Source of the DNA: a virus
DNA: 21,637 bases
IMG/VR virus record: IMGVR_UViG_3300006803_000114
Coordinates: 1-21,637 of that record
Direction: 5' to 3' (one strand)
The position numbers and the translations under genes were made by a program. Below the pieces are notes generated by a model. That model made no database searches. It saw only the letters and a program-made list of their open reading frames with translations, and had not been told where the DNA came from. Below are positions 5,610-13,600 of the stretch, piece by piece. Each line of letters begins with the position of its first letter. Position 1 is the stretch's first letter.

Positions 5610-5625
5610 GCCCCCTCCGGGGGGC
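5610..5625 (+). other. Intergenic GC hairpin, unit 3
   Basis: GCCCCC-TCCG-GGGGGC, 6-bp stem, no T-run. It is followed by CACAACCAACACAAACCAAC and the ATG at 5648, the same hairpin-plus-leader arrangement as the other units. Confidence 0.7.
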
Positions 5626-5647
5626 ACAACCAACACAAACCAACAAC

Positions 5648-5821
5648 ATGAAATTCACATATTCCGCCAATTATTCCACCGAGTCAGGCAAAGTATTCTC
5701 GATCTATTTCGACACCGTCGAAGAGGCTTTGCTCATGCTCAAGACATTCAAAAAGCATTTCGGCGGGCTTTGCCTTGTCAATTGTTCATGGACAATCGAC
5801 GGAGAGAATTTTATCGCCTAA
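5648..5821 (+). CDS. Short hypothetical protein, 57 aa
   Basis: An ATG at 5648, directly after the AACAAC leader, opens a 57-aa frame ending TAA at 5819-5821. It begins MKFTYSANYSTESGKVFSIY and continues FDTVEEALLMLKTFKKHFGG, then ends with LCLVNCSWTIDGENFIA. The predicted order is strand, strand, helix, strand, strand, a plausible small alpha/beta fold. Two cysteines (C42 and C46) could be structural. It fills the space between two GC hairpins exactly, with good codon composition, so it is very probably real. Function is unknown. Confidence 0.7.
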   Translation: MKFTYSANYSTESGKVFSIYFDTVEEALLMLKTFKKHFGGLCLVNCSWTIDGENFIA

Positions 5822-5828
5822 ACAACAA

Positions 5829-5844
5829 GCCCCCTCCGGGGGGC
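5829..5844 (+). other. Intergenic GC hairpin, unit 4
   Basis: GCCCCC-TCCG-GGGGGC, followed by ACAACCAACGAGAACCAAC and AACATG. The surrounding 50 bp are almost identical to those around 6375, including the first codons after the ATG (ATGAAAAC). Confidence 0.7.
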
Positions 5845-5866
5845 ACAACCAACGAGAACCAACAAC

Positions 5867-6103
5867 ATGAAAACAGACATACAACACGCCCTCGACACCG
5901 GGCTCATTTGCGAAAGCATGCTCACCCCCGAAGAGGTATTCGAAGCCAAGCTCGACGACGCCGACAAGGCCTATGCCGAGCAACATGATCTCAGCTTTGA
6001 AGACATGTTTTATTTCAAAGCCGAGATGCAAGCCGAAGCCGAGGCAGAGGCACTCAACAAGATACGAATCGCCGTCCGCGACGCCTATCCAATCGTCGAC
6101 TAA
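5867..6103 (+). CDS. Hypothetical acidic helical protein, 78 aa
   Basis: This 78-aa, strongly acidic protein is rich in Glu and Ala. It has one long predicted helix in the C-terminal half (AEMQAEAEAEALNKIRIAV). The N-terminus MKTDIQHALDTG follows the AACAACATG leader. A possible metal-binding set of acidic residues (KLDDADKAYAEQHDLSFED) is visible but does not match an EF-hand spacing convincingly. No family is recognised. GC hairpins lie on both sides of the gene. Confidence 0.7.
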   Translation: MKTDIQHALDTGLICESMLTPEEVFEAKLDDADKAYAEQHDLSFEDMFYFKAEMQAEAEAEALNKIRIAVRDAYPIVD

Positions 6104-6110
6104 ACAACAA

Positions 6111-6126
6111 GCCCCCTCCGGGGGGC
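6111..6126 (+). other. Intergenic GC hairpin, unit 5
   Basis: GCCCCC-TCCG-GGGGGC between TAAACAACAA and GCAATCAATCATCAAA. The downstream leader here is A/T/C-rich rather than the usual AACCAAC, showing that the hairpin can be kept while the leader drifts. Confidence 0.7.
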
Positions 6127-6142
6127 GCAATCAATCATCAAA

Positions 6143-6367
6143 ATGGAACCAAAAAACTATCCCGAAATCATGGGATCATTACTCGGGCGAAGCATTTGCC
6201 TCGAGGTCGATCTCAAGCACTTACTCGACGAGATCATCAATATGGACACGTCGACAATTGAGAGCGCAACATACGAAAGATTAGAGCTCGCCAAGAGGGC
6301 GAGCAAGATCCTATCATATACGCAAGAAACGATCCTCAACGCCGAGGACAAACTCAAAATCACCTAA
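6143..6367 (+). CDS. Hypothetical protein, 74 aa
   Basis: This is a 74-aa helical protein. The sequence shows two amphipathic helices (LEVDLKHLLDEIINM and TYERLELAKRASKILSYTQE) joined by a short acidic linker. It may be a small helical bundle or an oligomerising adaptor. There is no signal peptide, zinc motif or enzyme motif. The start ATG at 6143 lies 16 bases after hairpin unit 5. No recognised family. Confidence 0.7.
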   Translation: MEPKNYPEIMGSLLGRSICLEVDLKHLLDEIINMDTSTIESATYERLELAKRASKILSYTQETILNAEDKLKIT

Positions 6368-6374
6368 TCAACAA

Positions 6375-6390
6375 GCCCCCTCCGGGGGGC
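6375..6390 (+). other. Intergenic GC hairpin, unit 6
   Basis: GCCCCC-TCCG-GGGGGC, followed by ACAACCAACGAAAACCAAC and AACATG. It is the last unit of the series; downstream genes are joined by overlaps or short gaps instead. Confidence 0.7.
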
Positions 6391-6412
6391 ACAACCAACG
6401 AAAACCAACAAC

Positions 6413-6775
6413 ATGAAAACAATATACAAATACAACATCAGCCCCGGACAAGGGGGGATCGCTCGAGTCAAAATGCCCAAAAACGCGGTCGTCATGCACT
6501 CCGACGCCAACGAGTCAGGGCTCTTTGTATGGGCCCTCGTCGACATCAAGGCAGAAACGGAGAATCGCTATTTCGGATTATTCCAGACAGGCCAGAAATT
6601 GCCCGACTCGATCGCCGATTGCATCTTGATCAAGACCTTTGTGACTCGATTGCTCACTAAGGCCCCGGTCGTGCCCGGCGACATGCCCGAGTTTAAGACA
6701 TGCGTCGATCACTTATGGGAAGTCTCAGCAAAAACAGTCAAAGAGCTCCGCGAAATCCACAATCAAACCAACTAA
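6413..6775 (+). CDS. DUF7352-like phage protein
   Basis: This 120-aa protein begins MKTIYKYNI and then has IARVKMPKNAVVMHSDANES, GLFVWALVD and FGLFQTGQKLPD. This order (MKTIYKY start, MP-x-x-A, WALVD, F...GTG-like segment) is the pattern I associate with the small DUF7352-type phage proteins, which have no known function. The fold is probably mostly beta. The family call is from memory of the pattern, not from a search. The C-terminal VDHLWEVSAKTVKELREI extends beyond the usual short form. The gene lies after the last GC hairpin and eight bases before the next gene. Confidence 0.6.
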   Translation: MKTIYKYNISPGQGGIARVKMPKNAVVMHSDANESGLFVWALVDIKAETENRYFGLFQTGQKLPDSIADCILIKTFVTRLLTKAPVVPGDMPEFKTCVDHLWEVSAKTVKELREIHNQTN

Positions 6776-6783
6776 TCGAGATT

Positions 6784-7242
6784 ATGTGGATATTTACAAG
6801 TGACGAGTTTCTGAGCGTCGTGAGGCACCGGGACAAACCCGACAGCCTCATGATCAGATACCGAAGCCGGGAGCAAGCCGAGGCATGCACGCTCCCGGGG
6901 GACGTATCGATTACACAACTTGCCGACTATATCGCCCGGAAGACGGTCAAAGAAACCGACTTTGTCGATTGGATAATAAACAAGACGGCGTCGTTGCAAT
7001 ACGACAACTACAAAAACAGCACCGCCGATACCCTCATGCACAAGGCCCCTCTCATGAGAGTATGGGATACAATGTATCAATGGCAAAACGAGAGCGAATA
7101 CGGCGACGAGTTTCACGCGTCTCACCCCTCATCAGCATACTGGCACGATTACGCCGACGACAAGGAAACGGTTTTCTGTGAGAATTGTTGGGAGTTTCAC
7201 GGCCCTGATCAGGCATGCAAACAAAGAGAGGGGGTCGAATGA
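6784..7242 (+). CDS. Conserved phage protein with a C-terminal CCHC zinc-knuckle-like tail
   Basis: The 152-aa protein starts at 6784 (MWIFTSDEFLSVVRHRDKPD). A longer frame back to 6700 lies inside the preceding gene. The start, followed by LMIRYRSREQAEA near residue 22 and LQYDNYKNS...MRVWDTMYQWQ at 71-101, matches a widespread uncharacterised phage and bacterial family whose members share the MW-x-FT start, R-x-R and YDN(F/Y)K...VW-x-MY motifs. At the C-terminus C132, C135, H139 and C145 form a C-x2-C-x3-H-x5-C arrangement that could bind zinc. The stop overlaps the next gene by ATGA. Role unknown; the nucleic-acid neighbours suggest replication or nucleotide handling. Confidence 0.7.
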   Translation: MWIFTSDEFLSVVRHRDKPDSLMIRYRSREQAEACTLPGDVSITQLADYIARKTVKETDFVDWIINKTASLQYDNYKNSTADTLMHKAPLMRVWDTMYQWQNESEYGDEFHASHPSSAYWHDYADDKETVFCENCWEFHGPDQACKQREGVE

Positions 7243-7586
7243 AAGTCGACACACCTCAACTCGAGAACGTCACGACAGGCGATCTTGTCGCCGAGCTCAA
7301 CAGCCGGGGACACAACCCGGAAGACGCCAAGGCCGAGCAAATCGTCAGCCTGATCGCCAGACGATACGGGATCGATCGGACGACATTACTCACCAAGCAC
7401 AAAGAGGGCAAAAACGTCGCGGCATATCTGATCAGGAAATGCACGGAACTCACATGGGCCGAACTGAGCGACATGCTCGGATACTCCGATCACACCGGGG
7501 CCGTTTACGCATGTAAAAAGGGAGAGCAAACATACGAGGCCGAGGGCTTTTCGACAATCTGGGGAAACACAGAAACAAAACAATAA
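7239..7586 (+). CDS. Stand-alone DnaA domain IV-like DNA-binding protein
   Basis: The protein is 115 aa from the ATG at 7239, which overlaps the previous stop. Residues about 34-97 resemble the C-terminal DNA-binding domain of the replication initiator DnaA: IVSLIARRYGIDRTTL, then AAYLIRKCTELTWAELSDML and GYSDHTGAVYACKKGE. The last stretch aligns with the DnaA signature, in which a conserved Asp-His pair is followed by a small residue and a helix. There is no AAA+ ATPase domain, so it cannot act as DnaA alone. It could recognise DnaA-box-like sites at a phage origin, recruit host initiator or act as a competitor. Its position two bases before the SSB gene supports a replication role. Confidence 0.65.
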   Translation: MKVDTPQLENVTTGDLVAELNSRGHNPEDAKAEQIVSLIARRYGIDRTTLLTKHKEGKNVAAYLIRKCTELTWAELSDMLGYSDHTGAVYACKKGEQTYEAEGFSTIWGNTETKQ

Positions 7587-7588
7587 TC

Positions 7589-8056
7589 ATGAGCAACTAC
7601 AACAAAATAATACTAATAGGCAATCTCACAAAAGACTGGGAAATCAAACAATTCGAGGGCGGCAATTGCGTTGCCAGCGGATCGATCGCAGTCAACGAGG
7701 CGAGGATCGACAAAGACGGCAACAAGATCGAGACAACCCTTTTCGTCGATCTCACGGCATGGGGCAAGCTCGCCGAAACCCTCAGCAAATACACGAAACG
7801 AGGATCCTCGATTTTAATCGACGGCAAACTCAAGCTCGAGGATTGGCTCGACAAAGAGACGGGCGCGAAGAGATCGAAACATTCCGTCACAGTGACAAAC
7901 ATGCAGTTTCTCGGAGCGGCACCGTCGAAAGACCCCGAGGCGAAGCCATACGAGGCCCCGGAGAGGCCCCAACAACAACGAGCGTCTCATTTACCTCCGA
8001 GCAACCCCGTCAGGCAGCAAGCCGCAAATCAGCAAGAAGACGAAATCCCATTTTAA
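7589..8056 (+). CDS. ssb: Single-stranded DNA-binding protein
   Basis: This 155-aa protein coats single-stranded DNA during phage replication and recombination. The N-terminal OB-fold covers residues about 1-110, with NKIILIGNLTKDWEIKQF, the strand VASGSIAVNEA, FVDLTAWGKLAETL and YTKRGSSILIDGKL, all as in bacterial SSB. A Pro/Gln-rich flexible linker follows. The C-terminus ends EDEIPF, a near-consensus SSB tip for recruiting partner proteins. Length and layout are normal for the family. It lies directly downstream of the DnaA-like gene and one base before the next gene. Confidence 0.95.
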   Translation: MSNYNKIILIGNLTKDWEIKQFEGGNCVASGSIAVNEARIDKDGNKIETTLFVDLTAWGKLAETLSKYTKRGSSILIDGKLKLEDWLDKETGAKRSKHSVTVTNMQFLGAAPSKDPEAKPYEAPERPQQQRASHLPPSNPVRQQAANQQEDEIPF

Positions 8057-8057
8057 T

Positions 8058-8321
8058 ATGAAAGACGCTAGCGAAGAAAAAGACGGATACAAAAAGATCG
8101 CGCAGGGGATCAACGACATCGTCGTGAAATGCCGAAAGCAATACGGCGACAAATGGCCGGGAATGAGGGCCCGGGCCCGGGAGCAATTGCAAATGCAAGT
8201 CACGAGCGATCTCAATGAGCGGAGCGTCGCACTAGCGACAGCAATGCAAGCAATGGACGAAAACAACGAAGACCTCGCCGTCGTGCTCGTCGCGGCCGCT
8301 TACGACCCCGAGAAATCATGA
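8058..8321 (+). CDS. Hypothetical helical protein, 87 aa
   Basis: This is an 87-aa, largely helical protein that begins one base after the SSB stop and overlaps the next gene by ATGA at 8318-8321. It has a basic centre (KCRKQYGDKWPGMRARAREQ) and an Ala/Leu-rich C-terminal helix (ATAMQAMDENNEDLAVVLV). The basic helix could bind nucleic acid or an SSB partner, but no family is recognised. The DNA for the basic segment contains a GC-rich palindrome (CCCGGGCCCGGG near 8170), which looks like a consequence of Ala-Arg codons. Confidence 0.7.
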   Translation: MKDASEEKDGYKKIAQGINDIVVKCRKQYGDKWPGMRARAREQLQMQVTSDLNERSVALATAMQAMDENNEDLAVVLVAAAYDPEKS

Positions 8322-8683
8322 GCGAGAAAGCAGTCAAAGCAATTCAAGAGGGGATCTTTTACATCTACAAAGCGAAATGCACGAGCGTTTACGATGGCGA
8401 CTCGATCACCCTCGACATCGATCTCGGATTTAATCACACCATGAGCGATCAGAAAATTCGCCTTTATGGGATCAACACGCCAGAGATCCGAGGCGACGAG
8501 AGAGAGGCCGGGCTCGTCTCGGCGGAGCGACTCAGAGGGCTCATACTCGGCAAAGAGATCATGCTCGTCAGTCACAAAGACAAGTCAGGCAAATACGGGA
8601 GATGGCTCGGGACGATTTACCTCGAGGGGCAAAATCTCAATCAATTACTCGTCGACGAAGGCCTCGCGGAATTGTATAGTTGA
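8318..8683 (+). CDS. Staphylococcal-nuclease-fold (thermonuclease-like) protein
   Basis: The protein cleaves DNA or RNA if active and is 121 aa with no signal peptide, so it would act in the cytoplasm. The SNase/TNase OB-fold is seen from about residue 14 on: KCTSVYDGDSITLDIDLG, IRLYGINTPEIRG and YGRWLGTIYL. Likely catalytic residues are R48, E56 and R95, matching Arg35, Glu43 and Arg87 of staphylococcal nuclease. D28 would be a calcium ligand. The usual second Asp of the R-x-x-x-x-D-T-P-E motif is Asn (N53), a variant common in phage members, so activity remains plausible. Its job may be host DNA breakdown or recombination beside SSB. Confidence 0.85.
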   Translation: MSEKAVKAIQEGIFYIYKAKCTSVYDGDSITLDIDLGFNHTMSDQKIRLYGINTPEIRGDEREAGLVSAERLRGLILGKEIMLVSHKDKSGKYGRWLGTIYLEGQNLNQLLVDEGLAELYS

Positions 8684-8690
8684 GCAAGAC

Positions 8691-8843
8691 ATGAGCAACC
8701 CGGCAAAAAACGACATCACAGGCGATCCGATCAAGACGAAGGCCCCGAACGAAACATATCGGAAAGGGTGGGATCGCATTTTCGAAAATAAGGGCCCGAA
8801 ACAAACGGGGGAAACCAAACAACAACAAAAAAATGCAAAATGA
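8691..8843 (+). CDS. Small conserved phage-type protein, 50 aa
   Basis: The ATG at 8691 lies seven bases after the nuclease stop. The 50-aa product reads MSNPAKNDITGDPIKTK and continues with ETYRKGWDRIFENKG and a Gln/Lys-rich tail. The pair DITGD-x-I-K and Y-x-x-x-W-D-x-I-F recurs, in my recollection, in many short phage proteins of unknown function, which supports this as a real gene. A longer frame reaches back to 8466 but is an Arg/Ser-rich shadow of the nuclease gene. The next gene starts at 8833, overlapping the last 11 bases. Confidence 0.65.
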   Translation: MSNPAKNDITGDPIKTKAPNETYRKGWDRIFENKGPKQTGETKQQQKNAK

Positions 8844-9033
8844 CCCGGGCCGAATAAAGAAAGAGGGCCAAATGCTCGACAAACTCCGACACTCGGATCA
8901 GGTCAACATGTCGAAAGTTTTACTCGCAGCCGCGAAGCTCAACGAGGCGAAAGTGAGCGACGAGCAAAAAGCAAAATTTATCGTATGGGACGGGGGATCT
9001 TTCAATGGGCCCTCATTCCTCGGGCCGACATGA
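8833..9033 (+). CDS. Hypothetical protein, 66 aa
   Basis: This 66-aa product starts at 8833 within the last codons of the preceding gene; M14 at 8872 is an alternative start with no overlap. It is helical and Lys-rich at the N-terminus (IKKEGQMLDKLRHSDQVNMS) and ends in a Gly/Ser/Pro tail (VWDGGSFNGPSFLGPT). The family is unknown. A 63-nt gap with a promoter candidate separates it from the portal gene, so this may be the last gene of the early block. Confidence 0.6.
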   Translation: MQNDPGRIKKEGQMLDKLRHSDQVNMSKVLLAAAKLNEAKVSDEQKAKFIVWDGGSFNGPSFLGPT

Positions 9034-9052
9034 AAAACGCAAATCGAGGGAA

Positions 9053-9087
9053 TTGTTTTTGACGCAAGAGGGCATTGTGCGTAAAAG
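9053..9087 (+). promoter_or_regulatory. Candidate promoter for the portal and head genes
   Basis: TTGACG (9059-9064) is separated by 17 bp from TAAAAG (9082-9087), and the preceding TTGTTTTTGACG is repeated exactly at 17320-17331 upstream of the capsid gene. The ATG of the portal gene lies nine bases beyond the -10, the same distance as at promoter copies 2 and 3. Against it, AAAGGA at 9084-9089 is a possible Shine-Dalgarno seven bases before the ATG, which would imply an upstream transcript. Confidence 0.4.
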
Positions 9088-9096
9088 GACTGTGAA

Positions 9097-10614
9097 ATGA
9101 GCATCGAATCAGTACATACGCAGTACGAAGAGGCGGTCGAAGGATGGAAAACCGTCATTGATTGCATATCGGGAGGGCGTACCATCAAAAAGCTCGGAGA
9201 GACATATCTCCCGAAGCTCGACGGACAAACCGAAACGGAATATCAAAAATTTAAGAATCGCGGGAATTTTTTCAATGGCACAGCGACAGCAAACCGGGCG
9301 CAAACCGGGCTCTTGACACGCAAGCCCCCGGAGGCCGAAACCGAACTCGACGATTCGATCATTGCGGACGTCGACTTGCAAGGCAACGACATCTCGGGAT
9401 ACGTCGTCGAGCTCGCCGAGGCAATCTCGAGCACGGGCCGGGCGTGCACTCTGATCGAATGGTCGGAAGAGGAACAAAGGCCTTATTTTGCTTTTTACAG
9501 GGAGGTCGACATCCTCGACTGGCACACAACCCGGAGCAAAGGCAAAAACGTCCTCGACTATCTCAAAGTGAGAGAGCGAGACGACGAGATGAAAGAGGAC
9601 GACATCTCGACGGCGAACACAGAGCGAATCAGGATTTACAGGCTCAGAGATGGAATACTGACAGTCGACGTTTACAGCGACAGGAACAAAACGAGTCAAG
9701 TCACGGGATCCGGGGTGCAAACTTATCTCGGGAAGGGCGTCACGTCATCAATGGAAGCCGAAGAAAGCCTCGAGCCGAAGCGAGGGGGCAAGAATCTCGA
9801 TTTCATTCCCGTAGTTTTTCACGGGGCAACGCATACCCGGCCAGACGTCGGAGAAATCCCGCTCGAGGATTTGGCACAAATCAACATCAGTCACTATGTT
9901 TCAAGCGTCGACCTCGAACATGCAAGGCATATTGCAGCATTACCGACACCGTACGCGACAGGGATCGACGACAGCAACGGGGGCTCATTCAAGCTCGGGA
10001 CGGAATACGCGTGGATCAGCGAGAACGACAACGCGAAATTCGGGTTTCTCGAGTTTACGGGAAGCGGGCTCAGTGAGCTCACAAAGGCCCTCGAAGAGAA
10101 AGAGAAACAAATGGCCGCTCTTGGCGCGAGATTGCTCTTTGCGGAGTCGCGAGACGCCGAGGCATTCGAGACAGTCCAACTCAGGGCAAGCGCAGATACG
10201 GCAAGCCTCAGCCGAATGGCGGGGGCAATGAGCGCAAGCCTCAGCCGGGCAATGCAAATCGCGGCGTGGTGGACGGATAAAACCTCAGCCCAACGGCCCA
10301 GTGATTACGCCGAAAGCAATTTCCTCGTGATTGCTCAAGACTTTGTCTCGGCAGGGATGCAAGCCCAACACCTCACGGCCCTCGTCTCAGCCCTCCAAAT
10401 GGGGGCGATCTCATACCCGACGTTTTTCTACAACCTCCAAAAAGGCGAGATTTACCCGGACGGGCTCACGCTCGACGAAGAAAAACGCGATCTCGAGCAA
10501 GAAAACCCTATGCCAACACCTCAGCCCGGGCCCGAGCTCGAGCCCGGGCCCGGGCCCGATCAAGCCGAGGAAACGCCAGAGCAAGCCGAAGAGCAAGCCG
10601 AAGGCGAAGAGTAA
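9097..10614 (+). CDS. Portal protein, DUF4055-like
   Basis: The protein forms the dodecameric ring through which DNA enters and leaves the capsid. The 505-aa length is normal. YLPKLDGQTETEYQKFKNRG near residue 38, then FNGTATANRAQTGLLTRKPP and GYVVELAEAISSTGRACTLI, and LAQINISHYVSSVDLEHARH near 262, follow the pattern of the DUF4055 phage portal-like family. The long helical region at about 327-395 fits the portal stem and crown. The last 50 residues are Pro/Gly/Glu-rich (PQPGPELEPGPGPD) and disordered. Its position, followed by a MuF protein 12 bp away, is the classic head order. A possible Shine-Dalgarno, AAAGGA, precedes the start. Confidence 0.85.
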   Translation: MSIESVHTQYEEAVEGWKTVIDCISGGRTIKKLGETYLPKLDGQTETEYQKFKNRGNFFNGTATANRAQTGLLTRKPPEAETELDDSIIADVDLQGNDISGYVVELAEAISSTGRACTLIEWSEEEQRPYFAFYREVDILDWHTTRSKGKNVLDYLKVRERDDEMKEDDISTANTERIRIYRLRDGILTVDVYSDRNKTSQVTGSGVQTYLGKGVTSSMEAEESLEPKRGGKNLDFIPVVFHGATHTRPDVGEIPLEDLAQINISHYVSSVDLEHARHIAALPTPYATGIDDSNGGSFKLGTEYAWISENDNAKFGFLEFTGSGLSELTKALEEKEKQMAALGARLLFAESRDAEAFETVQLRASADTASLSRMAGAMSASLSRAMQIAAWWTDKTSAQRPSDYAESNFLVIAQDFVSAGMQAQHLTALVSALQMGAISYPTFFYNLQKGEIYPDGLTLDEEKRDLEQENPMPTPQPGPELEPGPGPDQAEETPEQAEEQAEGEE

Positions 10615-10626
10615 AAAATCGACGCT

Positions 10627-13600
10627 ATGGCCTCAGCGAATGAATACCTCGAGGACTGGTCGAACACAAACGCGATCAACATTTTACGCGTCGAGGCCGG
10701 GATACGAAAGGACGTGGTCAAAGAGCTCGAGAAGCTCGAGCAAAACCTTGTCGGGCAAATAGCGAAAGCGAGCCCGAGCAAAAAGGGGAGTTTGCAAGCA
10801 TTGCTCAAAGACACGAGCGCAACGATCAATGGCTCATACCAGACGATCAGCAAGAATCACGGGGCGGATCTCGACAAACTGGCAAAGACGCAAATCAAAG
10901 GCACGACAGCCGCACTCAATGGGGCGATAGGCGTCCCGATATTGCGGAGGCAAGTCACAGAGACGCAAGTCAACGCCGTCATGAAGCGGAGCAATGTCGA
11001 AGGGCACAGCTCGGGGGCGTGGTGGAAAGCTCAAGACAAAAGCCTCCGATTCAAATTCGAGGGCCAAATGAGGCAAGGATACCTCGCCGGGGAAGACGTG
11101 GGGGATCTCGCAAAGAGGATCCGGGGCACCAAGGCGAACAACTACAAAGACGGGATCATGAACGTCTCGAAGGCTCAAGCCGAGGCACTAGCGAGAAGCT
11201 CAGTACAAACCGTTAGCAACGAGGCCCGGCTCAAGACGATCGAAGAAAACGACGACATTGTCAAAGCCGTCAAATGGATGGCAACCCTCGACGCGAGAAC
11301 GACGAAGACGTGCATGGCCCTCGACGGCAAGACTTGGAGCGTCCCGGAATACAAGCCGATCGATCACGACAAAGAATTTCCCGGGCCAACAGCTCATTGG
11401 GGGTGCCGATCAACGCAAGTCCCGGTCATGCCGAGTCTCGCGGATCTCATCGGGAAGCCGATAAAGGCAATGGACGACATGGAGTTTCAAGACGCCGTGC
11501 AAGCCAAGCTCGAGGCGATGGGAATGAGCGAAGAGCAAAGAGCCGCGGCCGTCGTCAACTCAAGAGCAAGCATGGACGGGCAAGTCCCAAAAACGAAGAC
11601 TTACAATGAATGGCTCGGAACCAAATCGCCAGCATTTCAGAACCAAGTCCTCGGGCCGACTCGAGCGAAACTTTTCAGAGAGGGGCAACTCACGATCAGC
11701 GATCTCACCAATCAAAACAATCGGCCGCTCAGGCTCAATCAGCTCAACGCGGCAATCGACTCAGACGGGCCCGAGATAGCAGTCGAAACGGAAGGGATCC
11801 CGCAAACGCAAACCCCGGCGATCAAGCTCGTCGCGGATTTGCCACAAACAACCCTCGCGAGAAAGCTCGCACAGGGCGAGGGATACGAAACCGTCGACGC
11901 CGTTTATATTGACGGGCTCGGGCAACTCAAGCCTCCGACCCCGGGGGAATTTGCCGAATACAAGGGCGTGCTCAACCTGAGCATCGACACCGATCAAGTC
12001 ACAGGGCAAAAGCTAAAACTCGACGACATCAACCTCTCGACAGACAAGGTCGTCAAAGAGGATCTCGAGAAGCTGGTCGAAAAGCCGATCACGAAAAAGA
12101 TTTTCGTCGTCAGGCAAGAGGACGGGAGTCTCGTCGCAATCGACGGGCATGCAGAATGGGCCGCGGCAAAGCTCAGGGGAGACACGGAGATCGACGCGTT
12201 TGTGCTCGACGTGAAGCAATACAACGCCGAGCAAAAGATCGCCGACGAGGTCGACTTTGCAAAAGCGGGCGACAAAAGCTCGATCAAGCTCGTCGAAGCA
12301 ATGGACGGGCTCAAAAAGACATTCCCGAATCTCGAGCCCGACACTCTACTCAAGCAAGCCGAGGGCGTGGTCATCGAGAAACAAGCGGCAGCAACAAAAG
12401 CGAGTTATCTCAGCAAAGCCAAAAAGGCAATCGCCGAGGGCAAAATCCCGACAGCCGCGCAGCAAAAAGCAATAAGCACACTTACCGGGCCCGAGATTAC
12501 AGCTTTTAACGAGGACGTCGAAGCATACACAGCCAAGGCTCAAGAGAAACAACTCAATAAGACGTTTACAGACGACCTCAAGAGCAAGCTCGAGCAATTC
12601 AAGACGGGCACAGAAGAGCAACAATCAGTTTATGATTATTTAGGCGAGAAGATCGAGGCGGAGTTTCCGACCTCGACAAAGGATCTCGACGCGGCAATCA
12701 AAATGCTCAACTCCGAGGTCGACGACGTCGCAGCATTCGAGCTCGCGAAACTTGTCGTCGAAGGCGGATCCAAATACAGCCAAATCAACGAGAAGACATT
12801 CAAAGAAACAACAGGTTTCACAACAGGAACGAAAAATTTCGGCGATTTGGTCGACACACTGCCAGACGGGCAAGCTCACGCGATACTCGAGAAATTCAAA
12901 GCCGTAAAAGCAGAGAAAACAGCGGCGGCAACGGAAGCGACATATCTCAGCAAGGCGAAAAACGCAATCGCAGAGGGGAAGAAACCGACCCCGGCACAGC
13001 AAAAGGCGATCGACAATATCCCAACAAGCGAGCTCGACGACTTTTACAAAGACGTCGACGAGAAGAAAGCGGCAAAAAAGACAGAGGTTTTCAGTATGAA
13101 GATCGAAGGGCTCGAGGCCGCGATCGCCGATCAGGAGAAACAACCAGTCAAGCAAACGGAGACGACAGCCAAGCTCGACAAAGACGTCAAAAACCTCGAC
13201 CTCTATTTCCCGCAAGCCGACAAGCTCGAGTTTGTCAAACAACTCAACGGATCAACAAAGCCTCAGCTCATGGTCGACCCGGAGACGGGCAAACAATGGG
13301 TCGTCAAGAGCGACAAGTTTGAGAATAACCTGACCAAGCAAGCCCTATACAGCGAGGCGACAGCCGACAAAATTTATCGAGAGATGGGGGCAAAGGTGCC
13401 GGGATCCAAGGCAATGGTCATCAATGGGGATACTTACAAGATCGCCGAGTATGTCGACAATAGCCTCGAGCTCGGAAAATGGCAGAGCAAAGTCAACACA
13501 GCCAGCGGAGACTCTCAGCTCGGGGCGAAAGTCAAAACCAAGCTCAGAGAGCACTTTGTCCTCGACTCATTACTCGGGAACCGGGACGTCGCCGGGCAAT

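Noticed and set aside
3805-6390. GC hairpins as ordinary Rho-independent terminators
   Set aside because: No T-run follows any of the six; true terminators in the window have clear T tracts.
8165-8182. GGGCCC-rich palindromes as regulatory sites
   Set aside because: They sit in codons for Ala-Arg-Ala-Arg within a gene and are probably a codon by-product.
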